64,000 bases of DNA, taken from the NCBI GenBank assembly GCA_015680685.1, contig MNCI01006585.1, positions 184,747 through 248,746 of the forward strand, in the 5' to 3' direction. This document shows, one piece after another, positions 22,841 to 36,129 of the stretch. Source of the stretch: Gnetum montanum (taxonomy: Eukaryota > Streptophyta > Gnetopsida > Gnetales > Gnetaceae). The position numbers and the translations under genes were made by a program. The notes below the pieces were generated by a model that saw only the letters and a program-made list of their open reading frames with translations, had not been told where the DNA came from and did not search any database. Position 1 is the first letter of the stretch. Every line of letters begins with the position of its first letter.

Positions 22841-23736
22841 AATTGATAAAATCATTTAAGTCAATGATACAATATCGTATCTACGACATTGTAGCCTTGC
22901 TTATGTCATCATAGATACGATGTAGTGGGTTTTGGTCTTCACTATAAATGCCAACCCATTGTTGTGTCAAATGAACATCTTTGATCCAACACTTAGGCAA
23001 ATTTTTGTAGTTTGTTTATGTGATTTAGACTTAGCAATATAGTGAATGCTCACATTGTGGTGTTAAATAGTGGTATGAAATCTTTGTTTGAGTGAATTGT
23101 TTTTGGGCATAGTTCATGGTCGAAAATAAAGATTGATATTGTTTTCCACCATTGCAACATTTTACATAGTTTACTTTATTTCTACTTAGTTCATTCTTAG
23201 TTTAGCTTTACTTTTTAGCATGTTTACTTAAGTCGTTTATAATTTCCAACTACTTTATTTTTTCCTATGTCCTTAAGTTAGGCAATATAAGTACGATTAG
23301 CTTTGAGGATGTAGTATAATCGTTGGGTAACCTAGTAGTGAGTTCACTTGATTTGCTCAGTAGTGGATTCACTTGGTAATCTCAGTGATAGTTATATGAG
23401 CCCTTGACGTGTACGATAAGCCAAGAGCGAATACTTATTACTATAGGCTACCATTAGTTTACATTTTTGTTACATGTAGATTTAGACTTCATTTCAATTT
23501 TCATTATGTTGGCATTTAGGATAATTCAAGCTATACAATATCAACCTATCATATACCTCATCGAGAGTTAAACCATACAACTTGAACTTTACTAACTCAA
23601 AGTGAGAAGACAACGATCACAAATTGAACCTCAACTATTAGTGAATTTACATTAGCCATCTATGAATTACAACCAGGTCACATGTGAACACTCGTGGCTT
23701 GTATGATGGAGTGTTACAATACCCAACTGCTCATCA
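22840..23736 (+). repeat. 5' LTR of Athila-like element A
   Basis: The right end (CTCATCA) directly precedes the PBS at 23738. The left end is approximate because no target duplication was found. U3 has an inverted repeat with perfect 10-bp arms, ATCGTATCTA (22874-22883) and TAGATACGAT (22912-22921), just upstream of the TATA box TATAAAT (22943-22949). The later part shares GGTAACCTAGTAG and TTGGTAATCTCAGTG words with the other LTRs of the family. Confidence 0.7.
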
Positions 23737-23737
23737 T

Positions 23738-23755
23738 TGGCATCGTTGTCAGGGA
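23738..23755 (+). other. Primer binding site (tRNA-Asp type) of element A
   Basis: TGGCATCGTTGTCAGGGA compared with the canonical TGGCGCCGTTGCCGGGGA used by Athila elements. All four differences are transitions. Confidence 0.8.
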
Positions 23756-23879
23756 TGTGTCAGTGTTGACTAAGTAGTTGATTTTACAAAGTTCATTGTG
23801 TTAAGAGTTATCGAGCAAATCCTTCACTTAAACCAATTTTTTCAAAGTATATACTTAAGGCATTAAACATTTAATGTGG

Positions 23880-25840
23880 CTTCTACAAATAAGGAAAAAT
23901 CATCACATGCTAATGAATTTAATAAGAGTCATGACAAGGAATATAATGAAGAAGATTGAAGTGCATCCATGCAAACTAGAATCTCCTACCCTCACATTGA
24001 TCCATATTATCCTCCACATTTGTCTTTCACTAGGATGAACAACTAAGATGGAGAGATTTCTAGGGTAGTATTGTCTTGCCTCCAGAATGTTTAGTACTAT
24101 CAATGCTACAAGCAATCCTCATAAGGTCAAATCTTGGTAATGTACAAGAAGGGTACCACATCACAAAGCACATGACCAGGCCATACCAACCAACATAAGT
24201 TCAGGTAAGAAGGGATGCTACTATGGAAACAAGGCATGAGCTTGACAAAGGCAAGAAAGCACCACAAACAATTGTCCAAGAGAAAAGAGATGATGTTATG
24301 TTCCACATGAAGAAATTCTATCAAGCCCATGGATCTCAATCTCAAACACCAGTCATTTGTATTGAAGATATTGTCAAAATATAGTTACATTCAACTCTTG
24401 TAGAAACGTCCAAAGGGGATAATGAAGGGTCCACATTTAGGAGGAACTCGAGGCCTAAAACCTCCAATGAATCAAAAAGAAAATGAATCAACGAGTCATA
24501 GAAGTAGAACTAGCCTACACCATTCTTCAACTTCTTCCTCTTCCTCCTCACACTCCTCTAGAGATTATGACAAGAAAGAAAGAAGAATAAGGGATCATGA
24601 TAGGGAGAGATGGAGGGATCTTGAGAGACATGAGCATCGCAAAAGACATCTTGATGAAGAAGAAGAAGACCATGAGAGAAGAAGAGAAAGGGTCAGATAT
24701 AAAAAGATAGAGCATTATGAGCATCAAAGAGGCACCACTACAACAAAGCTCACAAACCCAAAGATCATGAAGAACCCCTATTGACCACTTGCAACATGAT
24801 TAACATCAAAGGAGTAGTATATACTCCTACCAAGCATGTAAAGGATAGTCACATTAAGCGACTAGACATGAATAATATTCCCAAATTTGAAGGTGGATAC
24901 AATGTAGATTCACAACACCATCTCCAAGCCTTGTGCCCTACACAACATTGAAAATGATTAGCAAAAACTAAAGTTGTTTCCTAGAACACTCATAAGAAAA
25001 GCAAAAAATTGGTACAAATCCCTAGAATAGGAACCCATTTTAAGAAAGAGTATCATGTTAGAGCTCTTTAATGAACAATATCAAATTTATTCTAGACTAT
25101 CTAATTTAAGGAATAGATTCAAAAATGAAAAGAAAGGGATACATGAATCTCTTGATGCAGTAATGGACATATACTATTCACTATTACATAAGTGCCTAAG
25201 CCACAGATTTTCTCAAAGGGAGCAACTATGATACATTGTTGATGGGCGACAAAATAAGACAAGGGAAACCCTTGGGGTATATGCCCAAGGCAGCTTGTAT
25301 GAGATGACAGCTCATCATATTCAAAGACTAAGTAGAAAAAAAAGAAGAAGAGTTAAGAAAAAGAGAATCAGCTGAAGAATATAATAAAGATCTTGCCATC
25401 AGAAAATTGGATGTAAGAATATGTGAATTGCAAGAAGAGGAAACTTTAGAAGATACAATCCAATGGAAGACTCTATCTATTAGAAATTAGTTAATGAAAT
25501 TGCAAACAAGGTAGAAAAAATGCGGAATTCAATACATGAAAAATTTGCTATAGCATTGAAGATAGTAGAAGAGAAGACTGAATAAGTCCTAAATTGAAAC
25601 AAAGATAAGAAGAAAAGAAGAGACAATGGGCATGAACACTATAGAAATAAAGGAAAAGTTGCTACAGTGGAGAAAAACATAAACACCAATTCAAAAGACA
25701 ATGAAGGATGTAAAATATGCCAATATGAACATCCTAAGGGATGTTGCCCTATTATGGCCCACTTACAAGAGTCTGGGGCATATGCCCTTAATCCCAAGTT
25801 TTTCAAGAAATAGATGCCCAAAAGAGTACCTTATCCACAA
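23880..25840 (+). pseudogene. gag of element A with RS/RD-rich domain
   Basis: Capsid/nucleocapsid precursor. The longest open part (24422-24784) has a run of serines (STSSSSSSHSSRDYD) followed by Arg/Asp/Glu/His-rich sequence (RDHDRERWRDLERHEHRKRH), an RS-like low-complexity domain. The capsid-type region follows (RLDMNNIPKFEGGYN at about 24870). The finger CKICQYEHPKGCC at 25709-25747 is CX2CX3HX4C, the Athila-type spacing. The same order occurs in G1, B and C'. Stops interrupt the frame. Confidence 0.75.
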
Positions 25841-26469
25841 GGTAACTTCAGACAACCCTACCAGCACATGTGTTATCCAAGTGGGACTTATCCTCAACCA
25901 TAGGAGTAATACCAACAATAGTGGCAAGAACCACAAGCATAGGGAATGCCACCACTGGCAACAGTATCTATATAGGCAACCTGATCCCTATGGATACTAT
26001 GTTCAATGTCAAATCTCTCTAGGGAATACTCTAGTCCATGCCTTCTCTTACTATTATCCATCGAAATATCATCAACCCACTACTTCATGAATGGATCCAA
26101 ATTCTTACATACCTTAACCAATAGCTAATTTCTTACTTTAAACTCCTAAATTCCTATCACCAGTATTGCCACCAGTCATGTAAGGAGAGTTGCCAACATA
26201 GTCGCAACAAAAGAGTGCTACCAGGGTAGTAATTACACAAAAGGAAGTAGTCATAAGTAAACCAGAGCCAGGAAATGTCCTTTTTCTAGGACAAGTCTAG
26301 AAAAGGTTCAAAGGATTGGGATTGTGCTTAACTCTACCCCATCCATGCACACTCCTCTAAAGAACACTATGCTTCTAGTACCTACAGATAAAAAAGTCAC
26401 CACTTTCATGCTCACACAGACAATAACACACTGAATTAAAGCAAGAACACTTCCCAAGAAAAGAATAGA

Positions 26470-26860
26470 TACTAGCAACCCCGTAGTTTACTTTCAAATA
26501 ATAGGACATAAACCATGCAAAGCTCTTTTATATTCTGGGTCAAAAGTAAACCCTAATTTTGCAAGACATGTACAAGCTTGAAACCTACTCTCATTGAAGA
26601 AGAGCAACATTCGATTAGAACTTACAGACCAATCCATTACTATTCCACTTGGGCAAGTGAAAGATGTTATTACTACTATCAGTGGCTAGTCCAATCTTGC
26701 TAACTTTTTAGTCATCCATGTGGGAAAGAACAAAGAGGAATTTCCTAGACTTATGGGAAGAACAAGACTTAGCACCATAGATGCTAAGCTTGGGATCAAA
26801 GACTTGTCCTTGAAAATCTCCAAGGAAGATGAAGCTAGTATCATTTAGAGCATAGAGTCC
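26470..26860 (+). pseudogene. Protease of element A
   Basis: It reads LLYSGSKVNPNF where DSGSGVNLIS is expected. The catalytic Asp is Tyr here, so it is inactive. The following LKKSNIRLELTDQSITIPLG matches the protease of B and G1. Confidence 0.7.
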
Positions 26861-27289
26861 CATGTATTGTATATAGCAATAATGGGTGCAATTATGTGCA
26901 GAAACTTTGGGTTGTAAAAAATGACATCACTACATGCAATGGATGTATAGAAGATGTGTGTACAAAGTGTTTGTCTGTAGCAGCCACTTAACAAGAAGGC
27001 ACATAGTGGCTGATGAATAAAGAAGAAACTGAATCCAATATGTGCATGAAACTAACAAACAAAATCATAACTTTCTATGTTGAAAAAATTGATAAGTTAG
27101 AATACCTAAAAAGACAACCTTCTTACATGAACTCACATCAAGAGGAAGATATTAAATGGGGATAATTAGAGATACAAGAAACATATGAACTAGAATCCTT
27201 AGAACTAAAGGTCCTATTAGAAACACTTGAGTATGCTTTTCTAAATAATAAAAAATTGGTAATTATAAATATCAAACTTAAAAAAGAAC

Positions 27290-28700
27290 AAAAGAGAAAC
27301 TTACTTGAAGTGGTAAATAAATGGTCCATTGCATTTGCATGGTCATATGATGAGATCACTAGAATTGATCCACACATTTGCCAACATTGAATCTATATAG
27401 ATTTAGTTATCAAGCCATGCCACCAACCTCAGAGAAGGTTGAACCAAAAACTTAAGTAAGTTGTTAAACAAGAGTTAGAAAAACTATTGAAAGTAGGTCT
27501 CATCTATCCAATAGAAAATAGTGAATTGATTGGTTCATTGGTCATTATTCCAAAGAAAGGTGATGAGTGGAGGGTCTACATTGATTTCATATTGTTAAAC
27601 ATGGCAATGTTCAAAGACTATTTACCTTGGTCATTTGTTAACCAAGTCTAGAAACCATAGAAGGACATTATTATTACAACATTCTAGATGGATATAATGG
27701 GTACAATCAAATCCACATTGCACCAGAAGACTAAGAAAAGACCATATTCACTAGTCCATGCGGGACATTTGCATACAAGAAAATGCCCTTTGGCTTATGT
27801 AATGCACTTGTTGCCTTTCAGAGACTTGTACTCAGCATCTTCTATAAGCAAATTGGCAATGGGGTTGAAATCTTTATGGAAAATTTCTTTACATATGGGA
27901 TAGATTTCAAATAAGCCTTGGACCATTTAGAGTAAGTATTAAAAAGATGTGTAGAAACTAATTCGAAGCTCAACTAGCAGAAAAGCCACTTAATGGTTCA
28001 AGATGATATAGTTCTGGGACATAAAGTATCTCACAAAGGAATAGAGGTAGATCTAAAAAAGAGCAGAGTCATCCAGAATATCACTTGAAGGCCACAAACT
28101 GTTAAAGATGTTAGATCATTCCTTGGGCATACAGTATACTACAGAAGATTCATTGAAAATTTTTCGAAGATTGCAAAACCACTAGTGGAATTAAATGAGA
28201 AAGATGCATCATTTCTATGGATAGAGCAATGTGAGAAAGCATTGGGGACCTTAAAATAAAAGTTAATTGAGATACCAATCCTTTGAGCTCCAGATAGGTT
28301 AATTTTTTTCCACATTATAATAGATGCTTCAAACTATGCATTGGGAGCAGTACTAACTCAACTAGATAAGTAGAAATGACCTTATTATATATATTGCACT
28401 AGTCAAAGCATCATCTGGGCACAAATTAACTACATCACAACATAGAAGAAGCTAGTGGTTGTGGTGTATGCACTTGAAAAATTTAGACATTATGTGCTTA
28501 GGTATCTTATTTATGTTTACACAGATCGTAGTATCATCAGATTTCTAATGAACAAACCAACAGTTAGTCCTAGAGTGATAAGATGACTAGTTCTCTTACA
28601 AGAGTTTGATGTTACCATGAGCTATAAGAAAGGAACCTAAAATTTGATAGCAGATAATTTATCAAGACTTAGATGGGAACCCTAAGAGAATGATGAACTA
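27290..28700 (+). pseudogene. Reverse transcriptase-RNase H of element A
   Basis: RT words: YNGYNQIHIAPED, KKMPFGLCNALVAFQ and then EIFMENFFTYG at about 27867-27899, where FMDD has become FMEN, so both catalytic aspartates are lost. RNase H: DASNYALGAVLTQLD, CTSQSI, VYTDRSIIRFLMNKP and KKGT-NLIADNLSRL. Stops are frequent. The block is collinear with G1 and B. Confidence 0.8.
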
Positions 28701-28759
28701 GTATTAGATCAATTTTCTAATGAAAACTTACTCACCAAAATTGCAATGGTTGTAGACTC

Positions 28760-29990
28760 AATAGAAAAGTCATGATTACTATTTACATAATGTATCTTAC
28801 CAAACAAGAACTTCTTGTTGAATGGGATAAGAAATATAAGAAACAGTTCCTCCACAAAGTAAAAAGATATATAGAAATCAATGAAAACCTTTACAAGATA
28901 TGCACTGATGGGTTGATTAGATGGTGTGTTCTAGAGGAGAGTCAACAAAGAGTCCTACAAGATGCACACAAATGACCATGTGGTAGTCATTATGCAAGAC
29001 AAAGGAAAACACTAAAATTGATGATGGTAGGTTACTTTTGGCCTACCATATTTAGGAATGAACATTAGTTTGCATAGTCTTGTGAGAGATGCCAAATAGA
29101 TGGAGGGTTGACAACTAGAAATGAAGGGCCACAATAATGGATACAATCATTTAAACCTTTCAACATTGGGGGAATTAAATTTATAGGCCTAATTATACTA
29201 ATGTCAAATGGAAAGTCCTACATTATAGTAACAATTGATTATTGCACAAAGTGGAAAGAAGTAGTTGTAGTCATGGATTGCATAACCAAAACTGCTACTA
29301 AAGTATTTCAATAACATGTGGTAAATAGATTTAGAGTACCACACATGCTTATATCTGACAATGGGACTCACTTTACATGAGCTAAATGCAACAACTTGGG
29401 GGTGAATCACAAACTAACTACACTATATCATCTCCAAGAAAATGGTTAAGCAAAGGTGACTAACCAAGAAATCATAAGAATATTAACTAGAACAATTTGT
29501 TGTTACAGAAGGATTGGATAACTAAACTTAATGATGCTCTATGGACATATAGATCAACATGGAAACTTCCTATAGGGTATTCCCCATATGAGTTAGCTTA
29601 AGGTAAACTACCCACATTCTCGATCCAAGCAAAACTCAATACCCTTTCCATTGCTAGTACACTTGACCTCAATTTAAGCTTAGCTTAAAGAGAACACCTC
29701 ATGAATCTCAATCTCTTAAACGAAAATCGATTGGTAACTCAAATGAGTAATGAAATTTACAAAAAGTACTATAAATATAAGCATGACATCATAATAAGAT
29801 AAGTGTCTATTAAGTCGGGTGATAAAGTCTACTATAATTCCAATCATGTCCTATAAAAGGCTAAGTTTCAAACCTTGTGGGAAGGGTCCAACATCATCAA
29901 TGCTACATATTGATTTAGAGAAATGCAGATCTATCATCCAACAACCCCATAGAAGTTAATTCTTATCAATATTCAACAAGTCAAGTCATA
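28760..29990 (+). pseudogene. Integrase of element A
   Basis: The N-terminal zinc region starts near 28.95 kb (HTNDHVVVIMQ, a damaged form of the H..H motif; CX2C near 29.08). Core words include IDYCTKWKE, SDNGTHF and a damaged AEVTNRE region near 29.45. Several frame changes and stops are present. Confidence 0.65.
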
Positions 29991-29999
29991 TTGTGACTT

Positions 30000-31610
30000 T
30001 CCTTACTCTTTTTAAGAACTATGCACTATCCACCCAGCAATTTAACATTCGTTCCATCTTCCAATTATTTGCTTCTTGTGATAGTCATGGGGATCTCAAA
30101 TTTGACACTTAGGCACAATTTTTTCTTCTGACATTTTTCTACTTTTTACCTTTTTACTTTTCTTATGAATCTTCATGTTCTTTTATACTTTTCCCATTTC
30201 TTAATCATTTTCCATTCTTTAATATCTCTTAAATTTTGTCTACATTTTTCCATTCTTATCATTTTTCTATAATTTCTCATCATCTTTCTTGTACATATTT
30301 TTGTTGATTTTTCTAATATAGTTCAAAGGAATAAGATAAGATGTAGTTCCAATAATGTGAATTTCACTCTATGTTATCAAACCATTAATGAACTAATTCT
30401 ATATACAATGAGACCACATCATTCATCTACTTATTTCCAGTAATAAGAGGTTCTTACCATAGACATAATGACATTCTCTTCACAATAAAACTAAAATAAA
30501 TCTGTGATCATTATGCCTAGATAGAAAAGTAAAGAACTAAGTGGAAATGAAAAGGAAGTGATATAAAGGATATTTGTGGATTCTCTAGGGCTACCATTAT
30601 AAGTCTTATCCTAGTGTTAAGTTGTATTATCTACTTGAGTTCTAACAAAAAATAGAAGTATGTATAAAATAAGTGCTACCTTACCATATCATTAGAAAGA
30701 ATTGTTACCCATGCTTGAAGGTAGTCCTCTGGTAAGGTTGACATAATAATAATATAATATATGCATAGGATAAAAATTTTTGGGAGTTCCACTAGAAAGA
30801 CATGTTACCCATGCTTGAAGGTAGGTGACTTCTTCAAAATTTCAAGGTTTTTTGGTCTCACATTGGTTATGGGACTAGAAAGACATGTCACCCATGCTTG
30901 AAGGCACTCCTCTATCCAATGGCAAAGTCTCCTTTAAAAAATAAAAAAAATGTGCTACTAATAAGCTACTTCCTTGGACTTCTTTGCCAAGTCATAATAC
31001 TTCTTATAGTAGTGGAAGTCTTGTGGTTGTCAGTTTTGAGATGATACAATGTGATGTCATTGGTAAGTGGTATGGACTTTGTTTGAATCTTGGATAGAAG
31101 TGCTATAATTACTTTAACCATATATTACACAAAAAATTCATTATGCCTATGGTAAGACACCTCATGTCCCATTTTTTGCAAACCCTTACTACTCCCATTC
31201 TGCATCACTATTATATATAATCATATTTTAATGGTTTTGTATAATATAGTATTATTTTCTCATCAAGGCAATACTAACATGTGTGTTTTGGAAGGTAGGT
31301 ATGTTTTACATTCAACTCTTTGAGTGCCTATGGACACTTATAAATGTGATTATACAAGGGCACTAAAGGCTGGAGCCTACTTTAGGGAGGATCCACTTGT
31401 ATAACTCTTGTGCTTCATACTTAATGATCAATTCCACATCATGTTGTTTTTCCAAAACACTTAAATAATCATTTTTACTTTCCTATATACTCATATCTAA
31501 TCATACTCAACAATTCCTACCATCCATCTCCTATAGACCTCCTTGACTTACTTTGCCTAAGATGTCTTCTTTCATACACTTTTAATGATAAAATTTCACA
31601 TTTTGAGCAT
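30000..31610 (+). other. Post-pol non-coding region of element A with repeated motif
   Basis: No ORF is supported. It contains three diverged copies of a roughly 30-bp word built on GAAAGACATGTTACCCATGC (30692-30723, 30792-30823, 30874-30904). It also has TACTTTAGGGAGGATCCA (near 31380), which recurs near 40093 in B and, less well, near 44870 in C'. The conservation shows that this is a proper part of the family between pol and the extra ORF. Confidence 0.6.
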
Positions 31611-31776
31611 CATCCTTATTCAAGAAGGGAACAAGTTGGAGAGCAAAATCAACAAGCTGAGCAAGAGGCTTAGTCCTTTAGCATTCATCAATAGACACCC
31701 ATGATGAAACATTTTGCACAAGCTGAAGTTGAAGCACTACTAGCTTAGGAGAAAGGACAATGCCTCATGCTATTAA
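31610..31776 (+). pseudogene. N-terminal stub of the coiled-coil extra ORF of element A
   Basis: It reads AEQEA, then SFSIHQ, then EKGQCLML, matching the start of the extra ORF at 45.95-46.08 kb (AEHEE, SFNIHQ, VQGKCLML). It is cut off by the LTR of element B at 31777. Confidence 0.6.
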
Positions 31777-32643
31777 TGAGTCAGCAAATAAGCGACCCAA
31801 TATTGAATCCACGATATCGATTCCTCAATATCAGATACACAATATCAGATGGGCCAAACAACATCGGACATGCGATGTCGGAAACTATCTCGTTGGCTAT
31901 AAATAAGAGATAGGGGCACTTGGTCTTGGGGAGTACTTTTTTAGTCCCTTAGTCGAACTCTTATAGTTTTTCTATTCTAGAGTTAGAATTATTTCTGAGT
32001 GCTTGTAGTAGGAGTCATAAAGTGAATGGGTCTTTATTCAAGTATTGTGTACCTAAGCACACCTTATCTCCAGAAATAAAGACGAACTTTGTGATAAACC
32101 TTGCAACATTCAGAATAGCTTAATTATTGCATTTAATGTTGTTTACTATTATTTGATGCTTTTAGTAGTTAATTAATGTTATTTCCATAGAATTGTTAAT
32201 TATCAATTATCAATGAATTAGCACACTTAGCACGACCACTTTGAGCATACGTGGAACACTTGGTAACCTAGTAGCAACTAGCGTTTGGTAATCCCAATAA
32301 TGTTACACTAGTTTAGGATGTGTCCATAGAGTGGGAACAGATGCTAGTGTTAGGATTTTATTCACATTAGAGTTACAAAATCCATTAGTTGATTAAATCT
32401 TTTCATTGCACACACTTAGGAGACCAGGATAGTAAATATCAAAGAAAAACATAAAAATCATACACCTCAAGTTTACTTAACCATACAATTGTGTCTTATA
32501 AGTAAGCTTGGGAAGATAACGACTGCATAACTCATCCTTGTTCTATGTAGGCGCATAAGCACTTAATCCTTGGAGTTCAATTGGATCACACGTGAATGCT
32601 CGTATTCATATGGTTGGGCATAGGGGTATCTTACTACTCATCA
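31777..32643 (+). repeat. 5' LTR of element B
   Basis: 867 bp, from TGAGTCAGC to CTCATCA before the PBS. The U3 dyad array includes CGATATCG (31812-31819) and ACATCG...CGATGT (31861-31878), upstream of TATAAATA (31898-31905). It is closely similar over its whole length to 40884-41764. Confidence 0.82.
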
Positions 32644-32644
32644 T

Positions 32645-32662
32645 TGGCACCATTGCCAAGGA
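32645..32662 (+). other. Primer binding site (tRNA-Asp type) of element B
   Basis: TGGCACCATTGCCAAGGA. It differs from the canonical tRNA-Asp PBS only by G-to-A changes. Confidence 0.82.
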
Positions 32663-32779
32663 TTTTGTTGTTTGTGTGTTGATTAGAACTTAGGAAATCC
32701 CTCCATTGTTGGAATGAACCCTTAGAGTTAACTATCCTACAATTGCCAGAAAAGAGTATTGTACATTGAGTAATCAATC

Positions 32780-34960
32780 ATGTCTCCTTCTTATGAGAGT
32801 GCTTCATCGACTAGGTTCGATACCATGAACAATCGGAGGTGGGGTGCACATGATGATTCGTCGATGCCCCAACAGTTTCACATGGTATATGCTCATCTTG
32901 ATGAGTATGTACCAAAATTTACCTTTATCCTCCACCAAGATGAACAATTGTGATGGCATGATTTAGAAGGTAACATAGTGCTACTTCCTGATCGCTCAAT
33001 CCCGAGCATGCTTCTTTGTGCTTTCACATGAATTGGTATGCAACACTTACAGTTAGAGTATGTTGTACATGAACAAGACTTGAGAGAGTATCGACCCACA
33101 GAGGCACAATGCCAAAGGGATCTACAACAAGAGAGACATTATGAATCCATGATGGGGAAGTGGTCTTAGGATGTCCCGTATGTCCTAAGTAAAAATGTTG
33201 ATGGTGAACCTATCTCGGGAGGTTTTCCAAAAAATAATGTTCCTCTCGTTGACTTCGGTCAAGGAGCTGAGTACCAAAATCTTCACTCAACTATTCATAA
33301 TCTAGGTTCTAGTACCAATGAACACAAAGGGTCTGGAAAAGGAACATGAATGCATGACAAGGATAGACATTCTGATCATGACTATGATTGAGGCCACGAT
33401 CACTGAAGAGAAGGTGATAGGCGCTGTCATGGTGATGGTCCTTCTTCCTTTTCACCTTCATTATCTTCTTCACCCTCTCTTTTAGGATCTAAATGCAGTC
33501 GCAGAGGGTGAGACCTTGAGGACAATGGTAGAAAAAATAGAAATCATTGACAAAATAGTAGAGAAAGGGGATGAGGGCATTCTAGAGAGACACATCGCAA
33601 AAGAAGGGAGAGTAGGGAACAACATAGGCATCATATGCACCATAGGTAGCATGATCACGATGAACCCCTACTCACCACCTAAAGTATGTTAAATATAACA
33701 GAGGCTATTAGGATCCCAACAAGGCACTAGAAATATAGTAGGATCAAAAGACTAGACATGAATAACATCCCATGATTTGAAAGGGGATACAATGCTGATC
33801 CTCAAAATCATTTACAGGTATTCCGCGATGCATGTCCCTTGAAAAATATAGAAAAAAATGGCAAAATCTAAAGTTGTTTCCACAAACACTGATCAAGGAA
33901 GTAAAAAGCTTGTACCAGTCCTTAGAATCAGAATCCATTCATCGATGGAGTACCATGTTGAAGCTATTCAATGATAAGTATCAAATGTACTCCTAAGTGT
34001 CTGACTTGCGTAAGCAAATCCAAGGATGGAAACAAGGAGGACACGAACCCTTAGATGTTGCCATGGGTCGATATTATTCATTATTACAGCATTGCCTTGG
34101 CCATGGTTACTCACAAAAGGAACAACTATGCCATCTCGTAGATGGGCTTAGGTATGAAATGTGAAGAACCCTTGGGACTTATGCCCAAGAAATCTATCTG
34201 AGCTCAAAGCCCATCAAATACAAAGATTTTTGGAGCAAGTTGCCAAGGAGGAAGGTGAGTTGAGAAAAAGAGAAAGTGTGAAGGAGTACAACAGAGATCC
34301 TTCCCTCCGAAAGAAGGAAATTAGATTTTGCAAAGATGAAGAAGAGTCACCACTTGAAGAGATTATGAATAGAAAGACTTTGTCCATTTAAAAATTTATG
34401 TCAGAAGTATCAGCAAAGGTGGATCAAATGTGGAACTCTCTAGATGAAAAATTTCAAACTATCCTAAAAATAGTAGAGGAGTCTAGAGAACAAAGTAGTG
34501 ACCGAGAGAGAAGGAAAAAGAAAGAAGTTGAGTATGCACATAACAACTATAAGGGCAAATTTGCCATCATTGAAGAGGTTGTGGATTCAGATATAGACAA
34601 TGATGGCAGATGTGAGATATGCCAATATGACCATCCTAAAGGATGTTGCCCAGTAGTGTTACATCTGTAAGAGTTTGGGGTGTATGGACTAAACCCATGG
34701 TTAAACAGACAACAAACACCCAGAAGGTTACCTTATCCTCAAGGTAACTTAAGGTAGTTTGACCAACCCTTGACATATTATTTGAGTGGAGCCCCACCAC
34801 AATTGAATGAACAATATCAATAGTGGCAACACCCACAATCATGGGGAATGCCACTACCACATCAATAGTACCCTTACTGTCAACCTGATCCATACGAGTA
34901 TTATGTTCAGTAGCTGATCTCTCCATGTGACTCTACTAATCACGTGACTCTTCAACCTCA
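32780..34960 (+). pseudogene. gag of element B
   Basis: The start MSPSYESASSTRFDTMNN (ATG 32780) is shared with C' at 41900. A Ser-rich and Arg/Asp/His-rich tract (33340-33660) is followed by RLDMNNIP (33750), capsid-like sequence, and the finger CEICQYDHPKGCC (34611-34649), CX2CX3HX4C. Open parts are 34161-34391 and 34398-34670, Lys/Glu-rich. Stops break the frame. Confidence 0.78.
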
Positions 34961-35299
34961 CTACTAGATCTCCAAGTGCTAGAGAACTCGTTCTTCTAGG
35001 AGTGATGCCATGCATATGTACTATCCTTCTCATCCATTTGCATCTCTTCCATCCTTGGCTCCATTACTACCTGCTCCAACTATGTAGGGTGAGCTTCCTG
35101 CCTAGCCATGGCAACGTAACGCTACAAGGGTTGTCAATCTTCAACCTACTATTGGTTTAGAAAACCGATCAAAGAAGAGACCTTTCTTTAGAACCAATAG
35201 TCCAACCAAGTCCTTACAACCACATGCGGCTAATTATCCAAATGCCTCATTATCATTTGAATCTTTAGAGCTTCCTTCAAACCAAAAACTACACTTAAC

Positions 35300-35830
35300 A
35301 CACATTGTCATGTTAACCCATGCCATCATTGAGTGCATTAAATCTGGCTATCTTCTTAGGAAACTCTCTGATCCTGGAAGTCCTCTTATTTTTTTGCAAA
35401 TCACTGGAAATGAGCCTTACAAAGCTATTTTGGATTCAAGTCCTGGTGTTAATTTGATCTCCTAGGAAATGTATAAAGCCTGGAACCTACCTCCACTAAA
35501 GAAGAGTAACATTCATTTAGAGTTGGCCAACCAGTCCATCACTGTTCCATTGGAACTAGTGGAGGACATTGTTACCACTATTTGTGGGTGGTCATATCCA
35601 ACCAATTTCCTAGTAATCCAAGTTAACCACTATAAGGGGGACTTCCCAATCATAATGGAAAGAGCATGGCTATGTATGATTGATGCACACCTAGGAATAC
35701 ATGATCTTTTCCTAGAGATATCAAAAGGAAATGCATTTGGGAGGATTAAGAAGAAGAAAGTTCCATGTATTGCATATAGTGAGGGTGCAACTGCGCATAG
35801 AAGGCATGGTTTGTACAACACTTAACATTA
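35300..35830 (+). pseudogene. Protease of element B
   Basis: ILDSSPGVNLIS at about 35427-35462, then a stop, then 118 open residues from 35469. The catalytic Asp is present, but the expected Gly after DS is Ser. The C-terminal part (GWSYPTNFLVIQVNHYKGD) is retropepsin-like. Confidence 0.75.
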
Positions 35831-36129
35831 CTTACATGCAACCAGTATGCACAAGTAACTAACATACAAAGATGCCTATATGTAGCAACCACAAGATAGA
35901 TAGAAAGGCACCTAGTAGGTGATGGCTAACTTAGAGAGCAATTCAACTTTATGCATGGAACCAACTGAGAGCTTGACTTGTGCCTATATCAATAACATAG
36001 ATGCATTAAAGCAAGTCCATCACCAACTTCCAAGTACTGACACCAAAAATATCAATCGGAAAAAGTTGGAAACCTCTAACGAGTTTAAGCAAGAGTCCCT
36101 TAAATTAAAATCGTTGCCCATCGATATGG

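Larger units (their letters stand above)
22840..31776 (+). mobile_element. Athila-like Ty3-gypsy element A, interrupted at 31776
   Basis: 5' LTR, tRNA-Asp-type PBS, gag with RS-like tract and zinc finger, protease, RT-RNase H, integrase, a non-coding post-pol region and the first codons of a coiled-coil extra ORF (about 31610-31776). There it is cut by the LTR of element B. All frames carry stops. It matches B and G1 along pol. Confidence 0.82.

Noticed and set aside
32645-32662. tRNA-like sequence
   Set aside because: It is the primer binding site, complementary to a tRNA 3' end, with no tRNA fold around it.
34161-34670. Two Lys/Glu-rich ORFs as independent genes
   Set aside because: They are pieces of element B gag between the capsid domain and the zinc finger, matched at 43341-43616.
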